Shown here piece by piece: positions 39,127 to 47,003 of a stretch of DNA of 64,000 nt. A model generated the notes under the pieces. It saw only the letters and a program-made list of their open reading frames with translations. It did not search any database and was not told where the DNA came from. Position 1 is the stretch's first letter, and each line of letters starts with the position of its first letter. Source of the stretch: Frigoribacterium faeni. GTDB taxonomy: Bacteria; Actinomycetota; Actinomycetes; Actinomycetales; Microbacteriaceae. The DNA lies in contig NZ_JAAOYW010000002.1 in assembly GCF_011761235.1 (NCBI RefSeq), positions 124,001 through 188,000 of the forward strand. Reading direction: 5' to 3'. Position numbers and translations under genes: made by a program.

Positions 39127-40691
39127 GCGGCCGGCTCGGGCTGCTCGATGCGCGGGAACAGGCCCGCGGCGAGGGGCACGACGCTCGGGGCGCTCGACCA
39201 CTCGGCGGCCCGGTCGACGGGCTGGCTCGTGAGCTCGCCCTGGCCGATCGACTCCCAGAGCGTGCGGGTCGCCGTCGGCATGAAGGGGGCCAGCAGCACG
39301 GTCAGCGTGCCGAGGCCGCGCAGGGCCGTCGCGAGCACCGTGGCGAGGCGCTCGCGCTCGTCGTCGTGCTTGGCGAGGGCCCAGGGCTCCTGCTCGGTGA
39401 TGTAGCCGTTGAGCACGTCGACCAGCTGCCAGATGGACGAGAGCGCCTCGTTGATCGCGAAGCGGTCCATCGCGGCGTCGGCCTCGGCGGTGACGCGCAG
39501 CTCGGTCTCGCGCACGGCCAGGTCGGCGTCGGTCAGCTCGCCGGCGACGGGGACCGTGCCGTCGAAGTAGCGCGTGATCATGGCGACGACCCGAGAGGCC
39601 AGGTTGCCGAAGCCGTTGGCGAGCTCGGCCTGGTAGCGGGCCGAGATGTCCTCCCACGAGAAGTTGCCGTCCTGGCCGAACGTGATCGCGCGCATGAAGT
39701 AGTAGCGGAACGCGTCGGCGCCGAAGACGTCGGTGATCTGCTGGGGCGCGATGCCGGTCAGCTTCGACTTCGACATCTTCTCGCCGCCGACGAGCAGCCA
39801 GCCGTGGCCGAAGACCGCCTTCGGCACGGGCAGGCCCGCGGCCATCAGCATGGCGGGCCAGATGACGGCGTGGAACCGCGCGATGTCCTTGCCGACGAGC
39901 TGGACCGCGGGCCAGCGGCGGTCGAACTGCTCGTCGTCGACGCCGTAGCCGATGGCCGTGACGTAGTTGAGCAGGGCGTCGAACCAGACGTAGACGACGT
40001 GCGCCTCGTCCCACGGGACCTTGACGCCCCAGTCGAAGGTCTGCCGCGAGATGGAGAGGTCGCGCAGGCCCTGCTTGACGAACTGCACGATCTCGTTGCG
40101 CACGTTCTCGGGCTGGATGAAGTCGGGCTGCGACTCGTACAGGTCGAGCAGGCGCTGCTCGAAGTCGCTCATGCGGAAGAAGTAGTTGCTCTCCTTCAGC
40201 AGCTCGACGGGCTTCGAGTGGATCGCGCAGACCTGCTCGCCCTCGAAGGCGCCGGTGCCGTCGACGAGGTCACTCGGCTGCTTGTACTCTTCGCAGCCGA
40301 CGCAGTAGTAGCCCTCGAACTCGCCCTGGTAGATGTAGCCGTCGTCGTGGAGCTTCTGCAGGAACCGCTGCACGCCCTTCTCGTGGCGCTCGTCGGTGGT
40401 GCGGATGAAGTCGTCGTTGCTGATGTCGACGGTCTCGAGCAGCGGCTTCCAGGACTCGGTGACGAGCTTGTCGGCCCACGCCTGGGGCGTGACGTCGTGG
40501 CTGGTCGCGGTGCGCAGGATCTTCTGGCCGTGCTCGTCGGTGCCCGTGAGCAGCCAGGTGTCGTCGCCGCGCTGGCGGTGCCAGCGGGCGAGCACGTCGG
40601 CTGCGACCTCGGTGTAGGCGTGGCCGATGTGCGGCACGTCGTTGACGTAGAAGATGGGCGTTGCGATGAAGAAGGAGTCGCCGGCGGGCAT
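39123..40691 (-). CDS. metG: Methionyl-tRNA synthetase
   Basis: The 522-residue class I synthetase charges tRNA-Met. It has FFIATPIFYVNDVPHIGHAYTE with the HIGH motif near 20, TGTDEHGQKI, the CVGCEEYK knuckle, and the KMSKSKLTG signature near 295. There is no C-terminal tRNA-binding domain, typical of the shorter actinobacterial form. The start is ATG 40691, because TAAGAT ends seven bases upstream; an upstream in-frame ATG would lie inside that promoter. This makes the protein 522 residues, eight fewer than the longest reading. First gene of the run leading to ispE. Confidence 0.96.
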   Translation of the reverse strand: MPAGDSFFIATPIFYVNDVPHIGHAYTEVAADVLARWHRQRGDDTWLLTGTDEHGQKILRTATSHDVTPQAWADKLVTESWKPLLETVDISNDDFIRTTDERHEKGVQRFLQKLHDDGYIYQGEFEGYYCVGCEEYKQPSDLVDGTGAFEGEQVCAIHSKPVELLKESNYFFRMSDFEQRLLDLYESQPDFIQPENVRNEIVQFVKQGLRDLSISRQTFDWGVKVPWDEAHVVYVWFDALLNYVTAIGYGVDDEQFDRRWPAVQLVGKDIARFHAVIWPAMLMAAGLPVPKAVFGHGWLLVGGEKMSKSKLTGIAPQQITDVFGADAFRYYFMRAITFGQDGNFSWEDISARYQAELANGFGNLASRVVAMITRYFDGTVPVAGELTDADLAVRETELRVTAEADAAMDRFAINEALSSIWQLVDVLNGYITEQEPWALAKHDDERERLATVLATALRGLGTLTVLLAPFMPTATRTLWESIGQGELTSQPVDRAAEWSSAPSVVPLAAGLFPRIEQPEPAA

Positions 40692-40698
40692 GGTGACC

Positions 40699-40704
40699 AT
40701 CTTA
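40699..40704 (-). promoter_or_regulatory. Putative leaderless -10 of metG (TAAGAT)
   Basis: TAAGAT on the minus strand, seven bases before the ATG at 40691; the best match to the consensus near this gene, and it decides the start. Confidence 0.6.
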
Positions 40705-40763
40705 GGTGCGGGCACCGACGCCGCGACGCGGCCCGCGCCTCCTCGGCACCGGCCCGTGCGGGC

Positions 40764-41594
40764 TCAGGAGGGGCGGGGCGCCTTGGCCGCGAGGGCCGCC
40801 TGGTAGAGGTCGCGGCGGGAGAGGCCCGTGGCGGCGGCCACGTCGGTCGAGGCCTCCTTGAGGCGGGCGCCGTCGGCGACGAGGGCCTGCACCTGCGCCA
40901 GGCCCGTGGCGAGGTCGAACTCGCGCTCGGGGGCGCCCTCGACGACGACGCAGATCTCGCCGCGCACGCCCTCGGCCGCCCACGACGCGAGCTCGGCGGC
41001 GGAGCCTCGCCGCACCTCCTCGTGCAGCTTGGTCAGCTCGCGGCAGACGACGACGCGGCGGTCGGCGCCGAGGGCCGTGGCCACGTCGCCGAGCGACTCG
41101 GCGAGGCGGTGCGGCGACTCGAAGAACACCATCGTGCGGCGCTCGTCGACGAGGGCGCCGAGCACCCGCAGGCGGTCGCCCTGCTTGCGCGGCAGGAACC
41201 CCTCGAAGCTGAAGCGGTCGGTGGGGAGCCCCGACACGGCGAGCGCCGTGAGGACGGCGCTCGGCCCGGGGATGGCCGTGACGGTGACGCCCGCCGCGGC
41301 CGCCGCCTCGACGAGCGGGAACCCGGGGTCGCTGATGGCGGGCATGCCGGCGTCGGTGAGGACGAGCAGGTCGGCGCCGCGGGCCAGCTCGACGAGCTCG
41401 GCCGCCTTCTCGCGCTCGTTGTGCTCGTGCAGGGCGATGAGGCGCGGCCGGTTCTCGACGCCGAGGGCGCGCATGAGGTGGACGGCGGTGCGGGTGTCCT
41501 CCGCCGCGACGACCTCGGCGTTCGACAGCGCCTCGACCAGCCGGCGGGAGGCGTCGCCGAGGTTTCCGATGGGGGTCGCGGCGAGGACGATCAT
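40764..41594 (-). CDS. rsmI: 16S rRNA 2'-O-ribose methyltransferase RsmI
   Basis: The 276-residue protein methylates the 2'-O of cytidine 1402 in 16S rRNA. It has the RsmI start LAATPIGNLGDASRRLVEAL, EDTRTAVHLMRALGV, LVLTDAGMPAISDPGFPLV near 83-101, VTAIPGPSAVLTALAVSGLPTDRFSFEGFLPRK and VFFESPHRLAESL. The C-terminal helix-turn-helix-like LKEASTDVAAATGLSRRDLYQAAL is usual. It is divergent from the protein O-mannosyltransferase gene with a 57-base gap, the order seen across Microbacteriaceae. Confidence 0.95.
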   Translation of the reverse strand: MIVLAATPIGNLGDASRRLVEALSNAEVVAAEDTRTAVHLMRALGVENRPRLIALHEHNEREKAAELVELARGADLLVLTDAGMPAISDPGFPLVEAAAAAGVTVTAIPGPSAVLTALAVSGLPTDRFSFEGFLPRKQGDRLRVLGALVDERRTMVFFESPHRLAESLGDVATALGADRRVVVCRELTKLHEEVRRGSAAELASWAAEGVRGEICVVVEGAPEREFDLATGLAQVQALVADGARLKEASTDVAAATGLSRRDLYQAALAAKAPRPS

Positions 41595-41600
41595 CCGGCC

Positions 41601-41606
41601 ATTCTC
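41601..41606 (-). promoter_or_regulatory. Putative leaderless -10 of rsmI (GAGAAT)
   Basis: GAGAAT on the minus strand followed by GGCCGG and the ATG at 41594. The spacer GGCCGG is identical to that of the divergent promoter at 41640. Confidence 0.4.
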
Positions 41607-41639
41607 CCCCGGCCGTGCGGCCGCGGAGGACGGGCCGAA

Positions 41640-41645
41640 TACGAT
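41640..41645 (+). promoter_or_regulatory. Putative leaderless -10 (TACGAT)
   Basis: TACGAT followed by GGCCGG and the ATG at 41652, a six-base spacing. Confidence 0.5.
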
Positions 41646-41651
41646 GGCCGG

Positions 41652-43385
41652 ATGACCAGCCAGGGCGATCGTGAGTTCGACGTCCTGGTCGCCGCCGACG
41701 CGACCTCCGTCGACGCTGGCGGCCCCGACGACGACGCGACTTCCGTCGCCCCCGACTCCCCCGCCGAGCCCGCCCACGCGGCCCCCGAGCCCGCCGAGCG
41801 ACCCGGGCCGCCCCGCGCCCCTCGCCCCCTGCTGCGCGTCGACGCCTGGTGGGGCCGGCTGCTGTCCACCCCGGCCCGGCGCCGCGCCTGGGCCTGGGGC
41901 GGACCGCTGCTCGTCACGCTGCTCGCCGCCGCGCTGCGCCTCTGGGACCTGGGGCGCCCCGGCACCCTGATCTTCGACGAGACCTACTACGTCAAGGACG
42001 CCTGGAGCCTCTGGAACCTCGGCTACGAGGGCTCGTGGCCGGGCGACTACGACGCCGCCTTCGCGGCCGGGGGCGCGGACGGCTACCTGGCCGCCCCCTC
42101 CTTCGTGGCCCACCCGCCCCTCGGCAAGTGGCTGATCGGCCTCGGCATGTGGGCGCTCGGGCCGGACGACCCCGCCGGCTGGCGCATCAGCACGGCCGTC
42201 GCCGGCATCCTCGCCGTGGCGCTCGTCGCGGTCATCGGCACCTACCTGGCGCGGTCCACGCTCGTCGGCACGCTGGCCGGCTTCTTCATGGCGATCGACG
42301 GCCACGCGATCGTGATGTCGCGGGTCGCGCTGCTCGACGTCTTCGTGATGCTCTTCGGGCTGATGGCCTTCGGCGCCGTGCTGCTCGACCGACGTCAGAG
42401 CGGACGGGCGCTCGAGGCATGGCTGGTGAAGAGGCGGGCCGCGGGGCGCGACATCGCCTGGGGGCCGTCGCTCTGGGGCCGTCCCTGGCTGGTCGCCGCC
42501 GGCCTGCTCTGCGGCCTCGCGACGGGGGTCAAGTGGAACGGCCTGTACTTCCTCGCCGTGTTCGCCGTCTACACGGTCGTGGTCGACGTGCTGGCGAGGC
42601 GCCGCGCCGGCGTCGAGTTCTGGCTGTCGGGCACGCTGTTCCGCCAGGCGCCCGTCAGCTTCGTGCTCACGGTGCCGATCGCGGCGGCCGCCTACGTCGC
42701 GAGCTGGACGGGCTGGTTCGTCACCCGCGGCGGCTACTACCGCGACTGGGTGGGCGAAGGAGGCGAGCGCTGGTCGGGCGCCCTCGCCTGGGTCCCCGAC
42801 ACGGTCCAGAACTGGTGGCACTACGAGGCCGGCGTCTACGCCTTCAACGTCGGGCTGCACACGCCCCACTCGTACGCGGCGAACCCGTTCGGCTGGCTGC
42901 TCATGCTGCGGCCGACGAGCATGTACTACCAGGGGCTCGACCAGGGTCAGGGCGGCTGCGAGGTCGCCCGCTGCGGCATGGCGATCACCTCGATCGCGAA
43001 CCCGTTCATCTGGTACGCCGCCGTCGCGGCCTGCCTGTACCTGCTGTACCGCCTCGTCCGGCGGCGTGAGTGGCAGTCGGGAGCCGTGCTCGTCGGCATC
43101 GCCGCGGGCTACCTGCCGTGGCTGGCGTTCTCGGGCCGGACGGTGTTCCAGTTCTACACGATCGCCTTCGAGCCCTACCTGCTGCTCGGGCTGGCGATGG
43201 TGCTCGGCATCGTGCTCGGACGCCGCACGGACCACCCCGACCGGAGGCTCAGCGGCATCCTCGTGACGGCCATCGTCGTGGTCGTCGCCGTCGCCGTGAC
43301 GGTCTTCTTCTGGCCGCTGTGGACCGGCCGGCTCGAGGACTGGGAGTTCATCCGCCTGCACTACTGGATCCCCAGCTGGAAGTGA
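41652..43385 (+). CDS. Dolichyl-phosphate-mannose-protein O-mannosyltransferase (Pmt)
   Basis: The 577-residue multi-spanning GT39 enzyme transfers mannose from polyprenyl-phosphate-mannose to Ser/Thr of exported proteins. A 60-residue acidic and Pro-rich cytosolic start precedes LRLWDLGRPGTLIFDETYYVKDAWSL; its FDETYY contains the catalytic DE in the first extracytoplasmic loop. Then come AHPPLGKWLIGLGMW, IDGHAIVMSRVALLDVFVMLFG, GLATGVKWNGLYFLAVF, LHTPHSYAANPFGWLLMLRP and a final block ending FIRLHYWIPSWK. Around ten membrane segments are visible. This matches actinobacterial Pmt. Length and motifs are complete. Confidence 0.94.
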   Translation: MTSQGDREFDVLVAADATSVDAGGPDDDATSVAPDSPAEPAHAAPEPAERPGPPRAPRPLLRVDAWWGRLLSTPARRRAWAWGGPLLVTLLAAALRLWDLGRPGTLIFDETYYVKDAWSLWNLGYEGSWPGDYDAAFAAGGADGYLAAPSFVAHPPLGKWLIGLGMWALGPDDPAGWRISTAVAGILAVALVAVIGTYLARSTLVGTLAGFFMAIDGHAIVMSRVALLDVFVMLFGLMAFGAVLLDRRQSGRALEAWLVKRRAAGRDIAWGPSLWGRPWLVAAGLLCGLATGVKWNGLYFLAVFAVYTVVVDVLARRRAGVEFWLSGTLFRQAPVSFVLTVPIAAAAYVASWTGWFVTRGGYYRDWVGEGGERWSGALAWVPDTVQNWWHYEAGVYAFNVGLHTPHSYAANPFGWLLMLRPTSMYYQGLDQGQGGCEVARCGMAITSIANPFIWYAAVAACLYLLYRLVRRREWQSGAVLVGIAAGYLPWLAFSGRTVFQFYTIAFEPYLLLGLAMVLGIVLGRRTDHPDRRLSGILVTAIVVVVAVAVTVFFWPLWTGRLEDWEFIRLHYWIPSWK

Positions 43386-43467
43386 CGCCGCTCCTCCCCC
43401 GTCGGCCGCCGCCGCTCGTTCTGTGTAGCCGCGTTACGCCCCGGGGCTCCGCGTGACGCCCAGCGGC

Positions 43468-43473
43468 TAGCGT
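43468..43473 (+). promoter_or_regulatory. Putative leaderless -10 of metY (TAGCGT)
   Basis: TAGCGT, six bases, then the ATG at 43480. Confidence 0.55.
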
Positions 43474-43479
43474 GGCCGC

Positions 43480-44772
43480 ATGGCAGATCGTGACTACGGC
43501 TTCCGCACGCGGGCCATCCACGCGGGCAACGTCCCCGACTCGGCGACGGGGGCGCGCGCGCTCCCCATCTACCAGTCGAGCGCCTTCGTCTTCGACGACA
43601 CCGAGGACGCCGCGGCCCGCTTCGCGCTGCAGAAGTACGGCAACATCTACAGCCGGCTCGCGAACCCGACCACCGCCTCCTTCGAGGAGCGCGTCGCCAG
43701 CCTCGAGGGCGGCCTCGGCGCCGTCGCGACGTCGAGCGGGCTGAGCGCGCAGTTCATCACCTTCGCGTCGCTCGCCGGGGCCGGCGACCACATCGTCGCG
43801 AGCGCCGCGCTGTACGGCGGGTCGGTGACGCAGCTCGACGTCACGCTGCGCCGCTTCGGCGTCGAGACCACCTTCGTCCAGTCGAGCGAGCCCGCCGACT
43901 ACGCCGCCGCGATCACGCCGGCCACCAAGCTGCTCTTCGTCGAGACCGTGGCGAACCCGTCGGGCGAGATCGCCGACCTCGAGGGGCTGGCCGAGGTCGC
44001 GCACGCGGCCGGCATCCCGCTCATCGTCGACTCCACCATCGCCACCCCGTACCTCAACCGGCCCATCGAGTGGGGCGCCGACGTCGTGATCCACTCGGCG
44101 ACGAAGTTCCTCGGCGGGCACGGCACCACGCTCGGCGGCGTCGTCGTCGAGTCGGGGCGCTTCGGCTGGGACAGCGAGCGGTTCCCGCTGTTCGACCAGC
44201 CCGTGCCGAGCTACGGCGGGCTCAACTGGTCGGGCAACTTCGGCGAGTACGCGTTCCTCACCCGGCTGCGGGCCGAGCAGCTGCGCGACATCGGGCCGTC
44301 GCTGGCCCCGCACTCCGCGTTCTTGCTGGCCCAGGGCGTCGAGACCCTGCCGTTCCGCATGCGCGCCCACGTCGAGAACGCCCGCGAGGTCGCCGAGTGG
44401 CTCGACGCCGACCCGCGCATCGAGCGCGTGCGGTGGGCCGGGCTGCCCGAGCACCCGCACCACGAGCGGGCGCTGAAGTACCTGCCCGAGGGGCCGGGGT
44501 CGGTCTTCACGTTCGAGCTGGCCGGCGGGCGGGCGGCGGGCAAGACCTTCATCGAGTCGGTCGAGCTCGCCAGCCACCTCGCCAACATCGGCGACGCGAA
44601 GACGCTCGTCATCCACCCCGGGTCGACGACGCACGCGCAGCTCAGCGAGCAGCAGCTCGTCGACGCGGGCGTGCTGCCCGGGTCTGTCCGCATCAGCGTC
44701 GGCATCGAGGACGCCGCCGACATCATCGACGACCTCGACCAGGCGCTGCGCGCCGCGACGAAGGAGGCGTGA
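43480..44772 (+). CDS. metY: O-acetylhomoserine sulfhydrylase / aminocarboxypropyltransferase
   Basis: The 430-residue PLP enzyme of the Cys/Met-metabolism family makes homocysteine from O-acetylhomoserine and sulfide. Features: YGFRTRAIHAGNVPDSATGARALPIYQSSAFVF at the start, KYGNIYSRLANPTTASFEERVASLEGG, SSGLSAQF, VDSTIATPYLNRP, the Schiff-base Lys209 in HSATKFLGGHGTTLGG, and VIHPGSTTHAQLSEQQL near the C terminus. Length (430) is the MetY rather than MetB size. It is followed two bases later by a CoA-binding protein gene with a strong Shine-Dalgarno, an arrangement seen in other actinobacteria. Confidence 0.93.
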   Translation: MADRDYGFRTRAIHAGNVPDSATGARALPIYQSSAFVFDDTEDAAARFALQKYGNIYSRLANPTTASFEERVASLEGGLGAVATSSGLSAQFITFASLAGAGDHIVASAALYGGSVTQLDVTLRRFGVETTFVQSSEPADYAAAITPATKLLFVETVANPSGEIADLEGLAEVAHAAGIPLIVDSTIATPYLNRPIEWGADVVIHSATKFLGGHGTTLGGVVVESGRFGWDSERFPLFDQPVPSYGGLNWSGNFGEYAFLTRLRAEQLRDIGPSLAPHSAFLLAQGVETLPFRMRAHVENAREVAEWLDADPRIERVRWAGLPEHPHHERALKYLPEGPGSVFTFELAGGRAAGKTFIESVELASHLANIGDAKTLVIHPGSTTHAQLSEQQLVDAGVLPGSVRISVGIEDAADIIDDLDQALRAATKEA

Positions 44773-44773
44773 C

Positions 44774-45409
44774 GTGAGCACGAGCACCGAGACCGGCACC
44801 GAGACGGGCGCGGCAGGGACGAGCACGGGCACGGCAGGGGCGGACGCGGGCACGGTCACGACGCAGCTGGCGAACGGCCGCACCTGCGAGCTGCCCTCCA
44901 GCTCGCCACTCGCGAAGCTGCTGCGGTCGCAGCGCACCTGGGTCGGCCCGGACGCCCGGGCCCGACAGGCCATCCTCCGCGCGGCGAAGAGCGTCGCGAT
45001 CGTGGGCGCCTCGCCCAACTCGACCCGCTCCTCCTACTTCGTCGGCACCTACCTGCAGCAGTCGAGCGACCTGCGCGTCTACTTCGTGAACCCACGAGCC
45101 GACGTCGTCCTCGGCGAGAAGGCCTACCCCGACCTGGCGTCCCTGCCCGAGGTGCCCGACATCGTCGACGTGTTCCGCAAGGCGAGCGACATCCCCTCGG
45201 TCGTCGACGAGGTGCTCGCCAGCGGCGCCCGCACCATCTGGGTGCAGCTCGGCATCTGGAACGAGGACGCCGCGCGCCAGGCCGAGGCAGCGGGCCTCAC
45301 CGTCGTCATGGACCGCTGCATCAAGGTCGAGCACGCCCGCTTCAACGGCGGGCTCAACCTGATGGGCTTCGACACGGGAGTGATCTCGTCCCGCCGCTCG
45401 GGGCGCTGA
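44774..45409 (+). CDS. CoA-binding protein
   Basis: The 211-residue protein has a Thr/Gly-rich disordered start of about 30 residues, then a CoA-binding (succinyl-CoA-synthetase-like Rossmann) domain: AKSVAIVGASPNSTRSSYFVGTYLQQS near 72-97, YFVNPRADVVLGEKAYPDLASLPEVPDIVDVFRK and WVQLGIWNEDAARQAEAAGL, ending VVMDRCIKVEHARF. Its Cys near 182 is conserved in the family. GTG 44774 follows AAGGAGG by six bases, one of the strongest ribosome binding sites in the window, and sits two bases after metY, so it is probably co-translated. Its function next to metY is unknown. Confidence 0.88.
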   Translation: MSTSTETGTETGAAGTSTGTAGADAGTVTTQLANGRTCELPSSSPLAKLLRSQRTWVGPDARARQAILRAAKSVAIVGASPNSTRSSYFVGTYLQQSSDLRVYFVNPRADVVLGEKAYPDLASLPEVPDIVDVFRKASDIPSVVDEVLASGARTIWVQLGIWNEDAARQAEAAGLTVVMDRCIKVEHARFNGGLNLMGFDTGVISSRRSGR

Positions 45410-45421
45410 GCGCAGCTCAGC
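45405..45421 (+). terminator. Short stem after CoA-binding gene
   Basis: GCTGAGC and GCTCAGC form a perfect 7-bp stem with a three-base loop spanning the stop codon of the CoA-binding gene; possible weak terminator at a convergent junction. It overlaps the 18-bp repeat block. Confidence 0.3.
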
Positions 45422-45468
45422 GGGGGTCTTCGGCTCAGCTGGGGTCTTCGGCTCAGCGAGGGTCGCCC
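45415..45468. repeat. 18-bp tandem repeat duplicating the end of the beta-helix gene
   Basis: Three 18-base units (45415, 45433, 45451) begin GCTCAG; the first two differ at one base and the third is the true end of the beta-helix gene with its stop codon at 45453. The other two lie beyond the gene and also carry an in-frame stop. Confidence 0.85.
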
Positions 45469-46904
45469 ACCACGAACGACGAGTCGATCTCGCGGCCCGG
45501 CCCGGTACTGAAGGTCTCGGACCGGTCGACCGTCCACGAACCGCCCCAGACGATAGGGCGGCCCCGTCGCTGCACCACGACGTTGTCGTGCGCCGAGAGC
45601 CCGGCGGGCAGCGTCGTCGTCGAGCCCGAGCCCGACCCGACGTAGTACACGGCGTCGCGGCTCGCCCCGAAGACGTTGCCCGACACCTCGAGCGCGATCG
45701 GCGTCTCGAGCGCGTAGAAGAGGACGTGGCTGCCCCGGCCGACCTGCTGCGGCCGCGCGCCCCACCCCAGGCCGACGTCGTGGCAGACGTTGTCGACGAA
45801 GCGGCAGCTGACGACCCCGGCCGTGCCCGCGCCTCCGCGCGTCCACAGCTCGAAGGCCTGCGTGCAGCGCAGCACGACGTTCTGCTCGAACACGATGTCG
45901 GCCCACGGGCCGTCCCAGCCCTGCACGGTGGTGGCGGTGTCCCAGCAGTCGGTGATGACGCAGCGGCGCACGGTCACGCGCTGCCCGGCCTGCCAGACCT
46001 GCACGCCGTTGCCGTAGCGGCCGGCACCCGGCAGCTCGGAGCCCCCGACGTGGCTCACCGTGCAGTGCTCGATGAGCACGTCGTGCACGCCGACGTCGTC
46101 GCTGTACCCGTTCGAGCCCGTGCCGACGAGGTGCAGCCCCCGCAGCACGAGCTGCGAGGCGCCGACGACCAGCGGGTCGTCGACGGCCGCCTGCACGTTC
46201 GCGAGCGTGTCGGGCCGGGCGTCGCTGCGGACGGTGAGCACCGTGGAGCCCACCGGCGAGGCGAACTCCCACTGGCCGCGCAGGTCGCCGACGGAGTCGC
46301 GGCGGTAGGCGCGGATCTCGTCGTTCACCTTGAGGAAGCCGACGTTCGCCGTCGACGAGGAGGCGTCGCCGAGCCAGTCGGTGCCGGCCCCCGCGGCCGC
46401 GAGGTCGACCTGCCACCGGCCCGAGCCCGGGGCCGTCTCTCGCCAGCCCGCCGCGGTCGGCGTCTTGAAGGCCGAGACGCGCGGCGCCGAGCCGGAGCCG
46501 TACGAGCCGATCGTGAGGAGGCGGTCGTCGCCGGCGGGCGGCTCGACCGGACGGAGCACGCCGGCGTGCACGCGGCCCCGCGCCAGGAGCACGGTGTCGC
46601 CGTGGGCGACCTCGCGCTCGGCGAAGGCCCGGTTGAGCCGTGCCAGCGACCGCCAGGCGCTCGACGTCGACGCCCCGTCGGCGTCGTCCGAGCCGGAGGG
46701 GTGCACGTAGAACGTGCGGGCGGGGCGTCGACCCGTGGAGGCGCCGGCGGCCCGGGCGGGGGCGGCGTGGGCGCCGTCGGCGGCGGCCGCCGCCACGGCT
46801 CCCGCGCCGGCGGCCAGCAAGCCGCCGAGGAACCCACGACGGCTCGGGCCGGACGTCGCCTCGCCGGGCCGGTCGTGCTCGTGGGCGGACGGAGTCAGCT
46901 GCAT
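45453..46904 (-). CDS. Tat-exported right-handed beta-helix protein
   Basis: The 483-residue protein has a twin-arginine signal (SRRGFLGGLLAAGAGAVAAA, near residues 21-40), ending in an Ala-rich stretch near residue 50, then TFYVHPSGSDDADGASTSSAWRSL, a known start of secreted beta-helix polysaccharide lyase-like proteins. Parallel beta-helix rungs follow, with repeated short blocks such as LVLRGLHLVGTGSNGYSDD, VLIEHCTVSHVGG, VTVRRCVITDCWDTATTV, IVFEQNVVLRCTQAFEL and SGNVFGASRDAVYYVG. It probably binds or cleaves a cell-wall or plant polysaccharide. The ATG at 46904 is chosen because TATGAT ends seven bases upstream; a longer reading would overlap that hexamer. Divergent from the acyltransferase. 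Confidence 0.85.
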   Translation of the reverse strand: MQLTPSAHEHDRPGEATSGPSRRGFLGGLLAAGAGAVAAAAADGAHAAPARAAGASTGRRPARTFYVHPSGSDDADGASTSSAWRSLARLNRAFAEREVAHGDTVLLARGRVHAGVLRPVEPPAGDDRLLTIGSYGSGSAPRVSAFKTPTAAGWRETAPGSGRWQVDLAAAGAGTDWLGDASSSTANVGFLKVNDEIRAYRRDSVGDLRGQWEFASPVGSTVLTVRSDARPDTLANVQAAVDDPLVVGASQLVLRGLHLVGTGSNGYSDDVGVHDVLIEHCTVSHVGGSELPGAGRYGNGVQVWQAGQRVTVRRCVITDCWDTATTVQGWDGPWADIVFEQNVVLRCTQAFELWTRGGAGTAGVVSCRFVDNVCHDVGLGWGARPQQVGRGSHVLFYALETPIALEVSGNVFGASRDAVYYVGSGSGSTTTLPAGLSAHDNVVVQRRGRPIVWGGSWTVDRSETFSTGPGREIDSSFVVGDPR

Positions 46905-46911
46905 GTGGTCG

Positions 46912-46917
46912 ATCATA
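46912..46917 (-). promoter_or_regulatory. Putative leaderless -10 (TATGAT) of the beta-helix gene
   Basis: TATGAT on the minus strand followed by seven bases and the ATG at 46904. Confidence 0.55.
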
Positions 46918-46991
46918 GGGCATGTGTGCCCGGTGACCAAAGCACAGCACATGTGGAGTGCGTGCATGTGGACATGTGCATGCATGCATGC

Positions 46992-46997
46992 CATATT
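46992..46997 (+). promoter_or_regulatory. Putative leaderless -10 (CATATT) of the acyltransferase gene
   Basis: CATATT followed by six bases and the ATG at 47004. Confidence 0.4.
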
Positions 46998-47003
46998 CAG
47001 CAC

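Larger units (their letters stand above)
46902..47003. promoter_or_regulatory. CATG-rich divergent intergenic region, candidate operators
   Basis: The 99-base gap between two divergent start codons (with its edges) contains nine CATG tetramers, several as GCATGTG or ACATGTG, and the inverted GCATGTGGACATGTGC near 46963-46978, followed by GCATGCATGCATGCC. It is much richer in A and T than its surroundings. The minus-strand -10 TATGAT (46912-46917) and the plus-strand CATATT (46992-46997) lie at its edges. It looks like a multi-site operator serving both genes. Confidence 0.55.

Noticed and set aside
39366-41650. Plus-strand frame running through metG and rsmI into pmt
   Set aside because: It is antisense to two clear genes before joining the real pmt reading frame; the pmt start at 41652 is set by its motifs and the TACGAT hexamer.
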